From: Microbispora triticiradicis
GTDB taxonomy: Bacteria; Actinomycetota; Actinomycetes; Streptosporangiales; Streptosporangiaceae
Length of the DNA: 64,000 nucleotides
Reading direction: 5' to 3'
Assembly (NCBI GenBank): GCA_003260025.2
Contig: QFZU02000127.1
Span: 1-64,000, forward strand
Shown one piece after another: positions 56,642 through 64,000 of the stretch; within the stretch, counting starts at the first letter, position 1; each line of letters opens with the position of its first letter. A program made the translations under genes and the position numbers. The notes under the pieces were generated by a model. That model had not been told where the DNA came from, searched no databases, and saw nothing but the letters and a program-made list of their open reading frames with translations.

Positions 56642-56677
56642 TACCCCCGCCCGACTTCTGATGGTCTGAAGGGAGGC

Positions 56678-57076
56678 ATGGACATGCCGGGACGTAAGGA
56701 ACTGCCCTCGACCCTGGAGCGCTCGCCCAAGGAGGCCCAGGAGACCTGGATCAAGGCGCACGACTCCGCCGTCGAGACGTACGGCGAGGGCGAGCGCGCC
56801 CACCGCACGGCGTTCTCCGCGCTCAAGCACTCCTTCGAGAAGGTGGGCGACCACTGGGAGAAGAAGAAGAGGCGCGGGCCGTCGGACGAGCAGGCGAGGA
56901 AGAGCACGCCCAAGCAGGGCGAGACCGCCGAGGGCGTCGACGCCAACGCGTCCAAGCAGCACCTGTACGACGTCGCCAGCCGACTCGGCATCCCGGGCCG
57001 CTCCAAGATGACCAAGGACGAGCTGGTCGACGCCATCAAGAAGGCCAACCGCAGGGCGACCGCCAAGGCCCGCTGA
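56678..57076 (+). CDS. ChaB domain protein with C-terminal Rho N-terminal/SAP-like domain
   Basis: 132 aa, GGGAGG site. The ChaB domain spans about 5-62 (KELPSTLERSPKEAQETWIK, AHDSAVETYGEGERAHRTAF, KVGDHWEKKKRRGPS). A Lys/Glu linker leads to a Rho_N/SAP-like helix pair (SKQHLYDVASRLGIPGRSKM, TKDELVDAIKKANRRA) that may bind nucleic acid. The combination is widespread in actinobacteria; its function is unknown. Confidence 0.87.
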   Translation: MDMPGRKELPSTLERSPKEAQETWIKAHDSAVETYGEGERAHRTAFSALKHSFEKVGDHWEKKKRRGPSDEQARKSTPKQGETAEGVDANASKQHLYDVASRLGIPGRSKMTKDELVDAIKKANRRATAKAR

Positions 57077-57116
57077 GCGCCGCGGACCAGCCCATACAAC
57101 GATGAACACGGAAACC

Positions 57117-57157
57117 GCGCCGCCGGACCGCCCTCAGGGGCCACGGTCCGGCGGCGC
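57117..57157. terminator. Bidirectional terminator between ChaB and transketolase genes
   Basis: Perfect 14-bp stem GCGCCGCCGGACCG / CGGTCCGGCGGCGC, 13-base loop, between two convergent stops (57076 and 57176). Confidence 0.75.
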
Positions 57158-57175
57158 TTCCACGTGTGACGGGCG

Positions 57176-59002
57176 TCAGGGGAGCATGGCGAGGACGGCC
57201 TCGCGGATGGCGGTCCTGTCGATGCCGGCGTCCCGGAGCTGATCCGCGGAGCCCGCGCTTCCGGGCATCCGCGCCACGGCCAGCTTGCGCACCGGCACCG
57301 GGTTCTCCGCGAGTGCCGAGAGCACGGCGTCGCCCAGCCCGCCCTCCGGCCAGTGGTCCTCCACCGTGACGACCCTGCCCGTGGCGGTGGCCATCGCGAC
57401 CAGTTCGGGCGAGTCGAGCGGCTTGACGGAGTAGGCGTCGATGACGGTGACGGAGACGCCGTCCCCGGCGAGCAGGTCGGCGGCGGCCAGGGCCTCGTGC
57501 ACGGTGACGCCCGCGGCCACGATCGTCGCCTGGCCGCCGGTCCGCAGGACCTTGCACCCGCCCACCGGGAACTCCTCGTCCGGCCCGTAGATCACCGGGG
57601 TCTCGCCCCTGGTGGTGCGGAGATAGCGGATGCCCTCCAGGCCGGCCATGTCCGCGACCAGCCGGGCCGTCTGGTTCGCGTCACACGGATACAGCACGGT
57701 GCTGCCGTGCACCGCGCGGAAGGCCGCGAGGTCCTCCAGGCCCATCTGGGAGGGGCCGTCCTCGCCGATGGACACGCCGCCGTGCGAGCCGACGAGGCAG
57801 AGCCCGGCCCGGCTCACCGCGGCCATCCGGACGAAGTCGTACGCCCTGGTCAGGAAGGCGGCGAACGTCGCGACGTACGGGGTCCAGCCGCGCGCTTGCA
57901 TGCCCGTCGCGGCGGCCACCATCTGCTGCTCGGCGATGTAGAACTCGAAGAAGCGCTCCGGATGCGCTTCGGCGAACGTCTCCAGCTTCGTCGAGTCGGC
58001 CACCTCGCCGTCGAGCGCGACCACGTCGCCCCGGGCCGTGCCGAGCGCGGCCAGGGCCTCGCCGAAGGCGGTCCGCGTGGCCACCTCCTCGCCCAGCTCG
58101 TACTTGGGCAGGACGAGCGGTCCGTCGGCGTACCGGTACGGCACGCCCTGGGAGGCGGGCGGGGTCATCGGCACGGTCAGCGAGCGGGGGCCGCCGAGCT
58201 CGCCGAGCGCCTGCTCGGCGTCGGCCAGCGGCTTGCCGTGCTTGCCCTCGCGGTCCTCGACCGCCGACACCCCGCGGCCCTTGCAGGTCCTGGCGATGAT
58301 CGCGGTCGGGCGGCGCCGGGTGGCCCGGGCGTCCGCGAGGGCGAAGTCGATCTGGCCGGGGTCGTGGCCGTCGATCTCGATGGTGTGCCAGCCGAAGGCG
58401 CCGAGCCTGGCGGCGTACGCGGCGAGGTCCCAGCCGTGCCGGGTGGGGCCGCGCTGGCCGAGCCGGTTCACGTCGACGATCACTGTGAGGTTGTTCAGTC
58501 CCTCGTGCCCGGCGTGCTCGAAGGCCTCCCACATCGATCCCTCGGCGAGCTCGCTGTCGCCGCACAGCACCCACACGTGGTTCGGCAGCCGGTCCAGCCG
58601 CCGCGCCGCCAGCGCGAGCCCCACGCCGACGGGCAGGCCGAATCCCAGCGAACCGGTGGCCACGTCGACGAACGGCACATCCGGCGTCGGATGCCCCTCC
58701 AGACGGCTGCCGCGCCTGCGGAAGGTCAGCAGTTCCTCGTCGGACACGACGCCCATGGCCTTGAGCATGGCGTAGAGGAGAGGGGAGGCGTGCCCCTTGG
58801 AGAAGACCAGGTGGTCGTTGGCCGGGTCGGCCGGGTTCTCGACGTCCACGCGGAGCTGCCGCGCGAGCAGTACGGCCATCAGCTCGGCCGCCGACATCGA
58901 GGACGTCGGGTGCCCCGAGCCGGCGGCAGCGGCGGCCCGCACCGAGTCCACCCGGAGCTGGGCCGCGAGTTCGCACAGGAACCGGTAGTCAAGCTCGTCC
59001 AT
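57176..59002 (-). CDS. Transketolase (short, ~600-residue type)
   Basis: 608 aa. SGHPTSSMSAAELMAVLLAR opens the TPP domain; the cofactor motif is CGDSELAEGSMWEAFEHAGH ... DVNRLGQRG, and SHGGVSIGEDGPSQMGLEDL the pyrimidine domain. TPP- and Mg-dependent; moves two-carbon units in the pentose phosphate pathway and makes sedoheptulose 7-phosphate. It is shorter than the ~700-residue housekeeping Tkt and is of the mammalian/actinobacterial short type. Its position near hldE and a heptosyltransferase suggests a role in supplying the heptose precursor. Confidence 0.92.
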   Translation of the reverse strand: MDELDYRFLCELAAQLRVDSVRAAAAAGSGHPTSSMSAAELMAVLLARQLRVDVENPADPANDHLVFSKGHASPLLYAMLKAMGVVSDEELLTFRRRGSRLEGHPTPDVPFVDVATGSLGFGLPVGVGLALAARRLDRLPNHVWVLCGDSELAEGSMWEAFEHAGHEGLNNLTVIVDVNRLGQRGPTRHGWDLAAYAARLGAFGWHTIEIDGHDPGQIDFALADARATRRRPTAIIARTCKGRGVSAVEDREGKHGKPLADAEQALGELGGPRSLTVPMTPPASQGVPYRYADGPLVLPKYELGEEVATRTAFGEALAALGTARGDVVALDGEVADSTKLETFAEAHPERFFEFYIAEQQMVAAATGMQARGWTPYVATFAAFLTRAYDFVRMAAVSRAGLCLVGSHGGVSIGEDGPSQMGLEDLAAFRAVHGSTVLYPCDANQTARLVADMAGLEGIRYLRTTRGETPVIYGPDEEFPVGGCKVLRTGGQATIVAAGVTVHEALAAADLLAGDGVSVTVIDAYSVKPLDSPELVAMATATGRVVTVEDHWPEGGLGDAVLSALAENPVPVRKLAVARMPGSAGSADQLRDAGIDRTAIREAVLAMLP

Positions 59003-59094
59003 CGTCCTCGACTACCCGGGTACGCCCCTTCGTATCGCCAGAAATGGGGCGTACCCGATAAATCAGTGTTTTCCTGTCAGTTACGGTTCTGCGG

Positions 59095-60093
59095 TCAGCG
59101 GCGGCGCAGCCCGATACCGGCGACGGCGGCGGCCCCGAGAGCGGCGGCGGCGACCAGGCCGCGATGCTGCGACATCCACAGCTGCGCGCTCCGGCCGTGC
59201 GAACGCCGGTCGAAACCGCCGTGCGCGCCGTAGTCCTTGTCCTCGTCGGCCGGCTCCCACAGGTTGGAGACGCCGGTCGGCGCCTTCTCGGTGGTGAGCT
59301 GCGACTTGACGCCGGTCCTGGCGAGGTAGCGGTCGAGCAGGGCGGGCACCGCCCGCTGCCCCATGATCGTGGCCGCGGTCATCCCGCCGACCCAGTACTC
59401 CTTCCGCTCCGGGTGCTCGGCGGCGTGGACGATCGCCCGTGCCGCCACCTCCGGCTGGTAGATCGGCGGCACCGGCTGGGCGTGGCGCCGCATCCGGTTC
59501 AGCCCCCAGTCGAACTGCGGGGTGTTCAGGGCCGGCAGCTGCACCATCGTGATCTTCACGCCGGAGTCCTCGGCGAGCAGCTCCGTCCGCACCGACTCGG
59601 TGAAGCCGCTGATGGCGTGCTTGGCCCCGCAGTACGCCGACTGCAGCGGGATCGACCGGTAGGCCAGGGCCGAGCCCGCCTGCACGATCGCGCCCTTGTC
59701 CCGTGGTTTCATCAGCTCCAGGGCCACGCGGGTGCCCCACACGTAGCCGAGATAGGTCACCTTGGTCTCACGTTCGTACTCCTCCGGGGTGATCTGGAGG
59801 AACGGCGCGAAGACCGTCGTGAACGCGATGTTGATCCAGACGTCGATCGGCCCGAGCTCGGCCTCGGCCTGCTGGGCGGCCGCGCGGACCTGGTCGTAGT
59901 CGGAGACGTCCGCGGCGAAGACCTTGGCGGTCCCGCCCTCGGCTCCGACGTCGACGGCGGCGCCCGCCAGGCCCGCCTCCCCGCGTGCCATGAGGGCGAC
60001 CTTCGCGCCCTCGGCTCCGAGCTGCCTGACCACGGCGCGGCCCACCCCGCCGCTCGCCCCGGTCACCACCACGACCTTGCCCCGCAGGCTCAC
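59095..60093 (-). CDS. Short-chain dehydrogenase/reductase with C-terminal membrane anchor
   Basis: 332 aa. Rossmann TGASGGVGRAV, active-site Ser in VQAGSALAYRS and YCGAKHA (Tyr/Lys). The C-terminus carries a hydrophobic helix and Arg tail (GLVAAAALGAAAVAGIGLRR), so the enzyme is likely held at the membrane. Substrate unknown. It is 4 bp from a small membrane protein gene on the same strand, which precedes it. Confidence 0.9.
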   Translation of the reverse strand: MSLRGKVVVVTGASGGVGRAVVRQLGAEGAKVALMARGEAGLAGAAVDVGAEGGTAKVFAADVSDYDQVRAAAQQAEAELGPIDVWINIAFTTVFAPFLQITPEEYERETKVTYLGYVWGTRVALELMKPRDKGAIVQAGSALAYRSIPLQSAYCGAKHAISGFTESVRTELLAEDSGVKITMVQLPALNTPQFDWGLNRMRRHAQPVPPIYQPEVAARAIVHAAEHPERKEYWVGGMTAATIMGQRAVPALLDRYLARTGVKSQLTTEKAPTGVSNLWEPADEDKDYGAHGGFDRRSHGRSAQLWMSQHRGLVAAAALGAAAVAGIGLRRR

Positions 60094-60097
60094 CTCG

Positions 60098-60346
60098 TCA
60101 TCCTCTCGATTGCGGCCCGCCGCCGAGTCTCTTCTGCCTGCGCACGGCGAGGAGCATGGCGGTCCCGACGACCGCCATGATCGCCAGGACGACCCCCGTC
60201 AGCCACCACAGGCGGCCGACGAAGGAGAGCACCAGCACGGCGAAGCAGAAGACCAGAGCGAACGACCCGATGCGGACGTAGATAACGTCCATCGGGGTCG
60301 CCTCGACCATGGGCTTTCCGGTCGGCGAACGTTGTTCTTCGGTCAT
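60098..60346 (-). CDS. Small two-helix membrane protein
   Basis: 82 aa. After a polar start (TEEQRSPTGKPMVEATPMDV), two helices (FALVFCFAVLVLSFVGRLW and LTGVVLAIMAVVGTAMLLAV) and a basic tail. Start 60346 lies 10 bp downstream of the hldE stop (60357), and the stop is 4 bp before the SDR start, so hldE, this gene and the SDR form one operon. Function unknown. Confidence 0.75.
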   Translation of the reverse strand: MTEEQRSPTGKPMVEATPMDVIYVRIGSFALVFCFAVLVLSFVGRLWWLTGVVLAIMAVVGTAMLLAVRRQKRLGGGPQSRG

Positions 60347-60356
60347 GAACGGCCCC

Positions 60357-61802
60357 CTACCCTCGAATCCGGTTCACTATCGCGGTCGTCGACCTGTCCG
60401 GGACGTACCCGAGCACCCGCACCTCGCCGCCGAGCTCCCTGACCAGGTCGGCCTCGGGCAGCAGGTCAGGGTGGTAGTCGCCGCCCTTGACGTACACGTC
60501 CGGCCGGACCATCCGCAGCAGCTCGACCGGGCTGTCCTCGTCGAAGACGGTGATGTAGTCGACGCAGCCCATCGCTGCGAGCACCGCGACCCGGTCCTCG
60601 CAGCGGTTGATCGGCCGTCCCGGGCCCTTCAGCCGGGCCACCCCGGCGTCGCCGTTGACCGCCACGACCAGCACGTCGCCGAGCCGGGCGGCCTCCTCCA
60701 GACAGGCCACGTGGCCTCGGTGCAGCACGTCGAAGCAGCCGTTGGTGAACACGACGCGCCTGCCCTCGGCGCGGTCGCGCTCCAGGCAGGCGGCCAGCCG
60801 CCCGGGCGGCAGCGCGACGTCGGGGCGCAGCGCCTGCACCAGGTCCTCACGGGTGCACACGGCGGTGCCCGGGCGGCGTACCACCACGCTCGCCGCGGCC
60901 TGCGCGATGTCGGCGGCCCGCTCCGGCCCGGCGCCGGCCGCGAGGCTCAGGGAGAACGCGGCGGTGAACGTGTCGCCCGCGCCGATGCTCATCGTGTCGG
61001 GCGCGGGGCTCGCGAAGGTGCGATGCGGCTCCCGGCCGCGCCGGTGCAGGAGGGTGCCCTGGCCGTCCAGGGTGGTGACCACCAGTTCCGCGCCGGTGGC
61101 CTCGACGATCTCCTCCGACCGCGCGGACAGGAAGGCGACCCGGTCGTGGTCACCGCCCTCGCCGAGCAGCCGCACGATCTCGGCGTAGTTGGGCAGCACG
61201 GCCTTGGGGCGGCACTCCCGCCAGGCCGCCACGTCGTGGGCGTCCACCACGAGGACCGGCGCCCCCCGGGAGCCCGCGCTCCGGTCGGCGCTGAGCTCGC
61301 ACAGCAGCCGGCGTACGGCCGGGGTGCAGACGCCGCCGCCGTAGTCGCAGGCGACGATGACGTCCGCGTGCGCCGCCAGCCGGGTGATCTCGTCGATGAG
61401 CTCGCGTTCCGCCGCCTCGGGCAGCGGCGCGTCGTCCTCCTCGTCGTACCGGGCCACGATCTGGCCGTCCGTCAGCACCCGCCGCTTGACGGGCGTCCGC
61501 AGGCTCCGCACGATGACCAGGCCCTCGATGTCGAGCCGTCCCAGGGTCGCGTTGAGCGTCGCCCCCGCGGGGTCGGCGCCGGTGACGCCGACCATGTGGA
61601 CCCGCGCGCCGAGCGCGGCGAGGTTCACGGCCGTGTTGGCGGCGCCGCCCGGCTGGTCCTCGATCCGTTCGATGGTCACGACCGGGACCGGAGCCTCCTG
61701 GGCCATTCGCTTGGTGCGCCCCCGCAGCCACGAGTCGAGCATCACGTCCCCGACGACGACGGCTGTGACTTCACCGAAGCGGTTGAGCGTCTCTTCCGTC
61801 AT
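60357..61802 (-). CDS. hldE: Bifunctional heptose 7-phosphate kinase / heptose 1-phosphate adenylyltransferase
   Basis: 481 aa with both HldE domains. The PfkB-type kinase (1-~320) has DQPGGAANTAVNLAALGARV and the catalytic GAGDTFTAAFSLSL. The cytidylyltransferase-like domain (~345-481) has FTNGCFDVLHRGHVACLEEA, NRCEDRVAVLAAMGCVDYI and VKGGDYHPDLLPEADLV. Together they convert D-glycero-D-manno-heptose 7-phosphate to ADP-heptose. In Gram-negatives this feeds LPS; here it likely feeds a surface or secondary-metabolite glycan. GmhA/GmhB are not in the window. Divergent from a GT9 heptosyltransferase. Confidence 0.93.
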   Translation of the reverse strand: MTEETLNRFGEVTAVVVGDVMLDSWLRGRTKRMAQEAPVPVVTIERIEDQPGGAANTAVNLAALGARVHMVGVTGADPAGATLNATLGRLDIEGLVIVRSLRTPVKRRVLTDGQIVARYDEEDDAPLPEAAERELIDEITRLAAHADVIVACDYGGGVCTPAVRRLLCELSADRSAGSRGAPVLVVDAHDVAAWRECRPKAVLPNYAEIVRLLGEGGDHDRVAFLSARSEEIVEATGAELVVTTLDGQGTLLHRRGREPHRTFASPAPDTMSIGAGDTFTAAFSLSLAAGAGPERAADIAQAAASVVVRRPGTAVCTREDLVQALRPDVALPPGRLAACLERDRAEGRRVVFTNGCFDVLHRGHVACLEEAARLGDVLVVAVNGDAGVARLKGPGRPINRCEDRVAVLAAMGCVDYITVFDEDSPVELLRMVRPDVYVKGGDYHPDLLPEADLVRELGGEVRVLGYVPDRSTTAIVNRIRG

Positions 61803-62001
61803 ACCAGGGCGGCTACCCCGGCGGACGCAGGGAAAACAACAGTCACGCCAGGCGCGCCCGCCCGGTTTGGCGGGCCGGCACGGGGGTAACCGGGAGCAGA
61901 CCGCTCCACACGAGCGCCCCGCCGGTGGTCAGCCGGCGGGCCGGACGGAATGGGGGGTGTCCGATGGACGAGAGGACGCGGGGAACCAGAGGTTCGTGCC
62001 C

Positions 62002-63051
62002 ATGAGCGCGTTGCTCGTCGAAGGCGTCGAGCGGATCGCCGTCCTGCGGGCCAACGCGCTCGGCGACCTGCTGCTGGCCCTGCCCGCGATCGGGGCGCTG
62101 CGCCGGGCCTACCCGGCTGCGAAGATCACCCTGCTGGGCCGTGAGTGGCACGCGAAGTTCCTGCGGGGCCGCCCCGGCCCGGTGGACGAGGTCGTGCCCC
62201 TGCCGCCCATCTCCGGCGTCTCCTCCCCGGCGGACGGGTCCGCCGCCCCCGAGGAGCTGTACGAGCACCTGCGCGAGCGCAGGTTCGACCTGGCCGTCCA
62301 GATGCACGGCGGCGGGCGCAACTCCAACCCGTTCATCCGCCGCCTCGGCGCGCGGCTGACCGCCGGGCTGCGCGCCCCCGACGCCGAACCGCTCGACCGC
62401 TGGGTGCCGTACGTCCACTACCAGCACGAGACGCTGCGCTACCTGGAGGTCGCGGGCCTGCTCGGCGCGGCGACCAGCGAGATCGAACCGAGGGTCGAGG
62501 TCGTCAGGGAGGACTGGGCCGAGCTCAACCGCGTGCTGGGCAAGGTGCCGCGCGGCCTGGTGGCGATCCATCCCGGCGCGCGCGACCGGCGCAGGCGCTG
62601 GCCCCCGGAGCGGTTCGCGGAGGTCGCCGACCGGCTCGGCCGGCCGGTGGTGGTGACGGGCGTCGAGGAGGAGCGCGACCTCGTCGAGAAGGTCGTCGCC
62701 CAGATGCAGGCCCCGGCGAGAGCCGTGATCGGGGAGCTGTCACTCGGCGGCCTCACCGCGCTGTACGCCGCCTGCGACCTGCTCGTCTCCAACGACACCG
62801 GGCCACGGCACCTGGCCGCGGCGACCGGCACGCCCACGGTCGGCGTCTACTGGTGCGGCAACATGATCAACTGGGGGCCGCTGAGCAGGGGTCACAACCG
62901 GCCGCTCATCTCCTGGACGTCGCGCTGCCCCGTCTGCGGCGCGGGCGCGACCAAGGACGGCATGCGGGAGTGCGGCCACCGGGACGTCTCCTGGGTCGCC
63001 GACGTGGGCGTCGACGACGTGCTCGAACAGGCCTGGGACCTGCTGCGATGA
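62002..63051 (+). CDS. Glycosyltransferase family 9 (heptosyltransferase-like)
   Basis: 349 aa from ATG 62002. GT9 features: IAVLRANALGDLLLALPAIG, LRRAYPAAKITLLGREWHAK, LVAIHPGARDRRRRWPPERF and LVSNDTGPRHLAAATGTPTV. The last binds the ADP-sugar. A Cys-rich C-terminal segment (RCPVCGAGATKDGMRECGHR) may bind zinc. GT9 enzymes transfer heptose from ADP-heptose. Divergent to hldE by 200 bp, which supports that donor. The acceptor in this Gram-positive is unknown. Confidence 0.92.
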   Translation: MSALLVEGVERIAVLRANALGDLLLALPAIGALRRAYPAAKITLLGREWHAKFLRGRPGPVDEVVPLPPISGVSSPADGSAAPEELYEHLRERRFDLAVQMHGGGRNSNPFIRRLGARLTAGLRAPDAEPLDRWVPYVHYQHETLRYLEVAGLLGAATSEIEPRVEVVREDWAELNRVLGKVPRGLVAIHPGARDRRRRWPPERFAEVADRLGRPVVVTGVEEERDLVEKVVAQMQAPARAVIGELSLGGLTALYAACDLLVSNDTGPRHLAAATGTPTVGVYWCGNMINWGPLSRGHNRPLISWTSRCPVCGAGATKDGMRECGHRDVSWVADVGVDDVLEQAWDLLR

Positions 63052-64000
63052 GCACGGCCGCGGCCGAGGTGTTCCAGGCGAAGCCCGTCGAGCTGCGGCC
63101 GAGCGATCCGGCCGAGCCGGGCATCAGGCGCCGCCGCCGGGGGCGCGGGTTCAGCTACACCTGGGCCTCCGGCCGGCCCGTGCGCGACCGCGCCGCGCTG
63201 CTCCGGATCAGGGCCCTCGCGATACCGCCGGCCTGGACCGACGTCTGGATCTGCGCCCATCCGAACGGCCACCTGCAGGCGGTGGGGACCGACTCCGCCG
63301 GTCGGCGCCAGTACCGCTACCACGACGAGTGGCGAAGGCAGCAGGACGAGGCCAAGTTCGACCACGTGCTGGAGATCGCCGAACGCCTCCCCGCGTTCCG
63401 GGAACGGGTCGCGCGGGACCTGCGCGGCGAGGGGCTGGGCCGCGAACGGGTGCTGGCCACGGCCGCCCGGATGCTCGACATCGGCTTCTTCCGGGTCGGC
63501 GGCGAGGAGTACACCGACTCCTACGGCCTGGCCACGCTCAGGACCTCGCACGTGAAGTGCGGCGACGGCAGGGTCGTGTGCCGCTATCTCGCCAAGGGCC
63601 GCAAGGAGCGGGAGCAGGTGCTCGCCGACGCCGAGGTCTGCGAGGTCCTGACCGCGCTGTCGAAGGGACACCGCGGCGAACTGCTGCGGTACCGCGCCGA
63701 CGAGAGCGCCGGCGAGACGGGGGAGGGGGCGTGGGTGGACGTGCGCAGCGCCGACATCAACGCCTATCTCAGGGAGGCCTTCGGCTCCGACGTCTCGGCC
63801 AAGGACTTCCGCACCTGGCACGCCACCGTGCTCGCGGCCGTCGGGCTCGCCGTCTCCCGGCCGGTGCGCAGCGGCGCCGGCCGCAAGCGCGCGGTGTCCC
63901 GGGTGATGAAGGAGGTGTCGGAGTATCTCGGCAACACCCCGTCGGTGTGCCGCGCCTCCTACGTGGACCCGCGTCTCGTCGCGCTGTACGAGAAGGGCCG
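63048..64000 (+). CDS. Type IB DNA topoisomerase, 5' part (truncated by window edge)
   Basis: Begins ATG 63048, overlapping the GT9 stop (ATGA), and is open to the end of the window, 317 residues so far. Poxvirus/bacterial topoisomerase IB signatures: RGFSYTWASGRPV, IPPAWTDVWICAHPNGHLQA, HDEWRRQQDEAKFDH, RVGGEEYTDSYGLATL, catalytic-type residues in HVKCGDGRVVCRYLAKG and DFRTWHATVLAA, and the active-site Tyr region YLGNTPSVCRASYVDPRL. It relaxes supercoils by transient 3'-phosphotyrosyl cleavage. The coupling to a glycosyltransferase is probably incidental. Confidence 0.92.
   Translation, partial: MSTAAAEVFQAKPVELRPSDPAEPGIRRRRRGRGFSYTWASGRPVRDRAALLRIRALAIPPAWTDVWICAHPNGHLQAVGTDSAGRRQYRYHDEWRRQQDEAKFDHVLEIAERLPAFRERVARDLRGEGLGRERVLATAARMLDIGFFRVGGEEYTDSYGLATLRTSHVKCGDGRVVCRYLAKGRKEREQVLADAEVCEVLTALSKGHRGELLRYRADESAGETGEGAWVDVRSADINAYLREAFGSDVSAKDFRTWHATVLAAVGLAVSRPVRSGAGRKRAVSRVMKEVSEYLGNTPSVCRASYVDPRLVALYEKG

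Noticed and set aside
57353-59233. 626-aa frame opposite transketolase
   Set aside because: Mirror frame of a gene with clear TPP motifs; low-complexity composition.

Overview
This window is high-GC DNA with actinobacterial gene content: smc followed by ftsY, an unlinked SigR/RpoE-like sigma factor, lipoproteins with clear lipoboxes, many GTG starts, DUF6458, and sugar importers without their own ATPase. Cell wall, sporulation-style anti-sigma and glycan genes suggest a filamentous actinomycete. The family Streptosporangiaceae is a plausible guess, but this is inference and not proven by the sequence.

Layout. 1-5.1 kb: 3' end of smc, ftsY, a RibD-like reductase, a Cds1-like PLP enzyme and a SigR-like sigma factor. 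5.2-10.7 kb: an EamA transporter divergent from an XRE-cupin regulator, a small unknown protein, a lipoprotein polysaccharide deacetylase, SodC and TypA/BipA. 10.9-13.5 kb: a tightly overlapping four-gene cassette (31-residue membrane peptide, lipoprotein, diverged Nramp transporter, PRC-barrel-like protein). 13.5-22.2 kb: alpha/beta hydrolase, aldehyde dehydrogenase, a large secreted zinc carboxypeptidase, a secreted coiled-coil protein, and a GH1 beta-glucosidase divergent from a TetR regulator. 22.2-32.6 kb: a secreted beta-helix/ricin-domain glycosidase, MFS, aldo/keto reductase, a pentapeptide-repeat membrane protein, MerR and an ABC exporter. 32.8-40.9 kb: a glucose/mannose-type ABC importer whose promoter carries the same palindrome as the promoter of a LacI regulator 6.5 kb away, with a DUF5937 regulator and two MFS genes between or beside them. 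41-45.6 kb: small membrane protein, two-component system, OsmC, a repeat-rich gap and a secreted double-psi beta-barrel protein.

45.7-50.5 kb is a degraded mobile island next to tRNA-Lys(CTT). It holds a replication-relaxation pseudogene whose middle third is inverted, a decayed lytic transglycosylase/NlpC-P60 gene, a string of broken small ORFs, and one intact gene: a single-chain DUF262/DUF1524 (GmrSD-like) nuclease that is probably an anti-phage defence gene.

50.6-64 kb returns to core-like sequence: NhaA, a cytochrome P450, aldose 1-epimerase, an RsbW-like ATPase under a perfect CebR-type palindrome, a shikimate-kinase-like protein, DUF6458, a ChaB/Rho-N protein, transketolase, SDR, a bifunctional HldE, a GT9 heptosyltransferase and the 5' part of a type IB DNA topoisomerase that runs off the window. 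Transketolase, HldE and GT9 together suggest a heptose-glycan pathway in a Gram-positive background.
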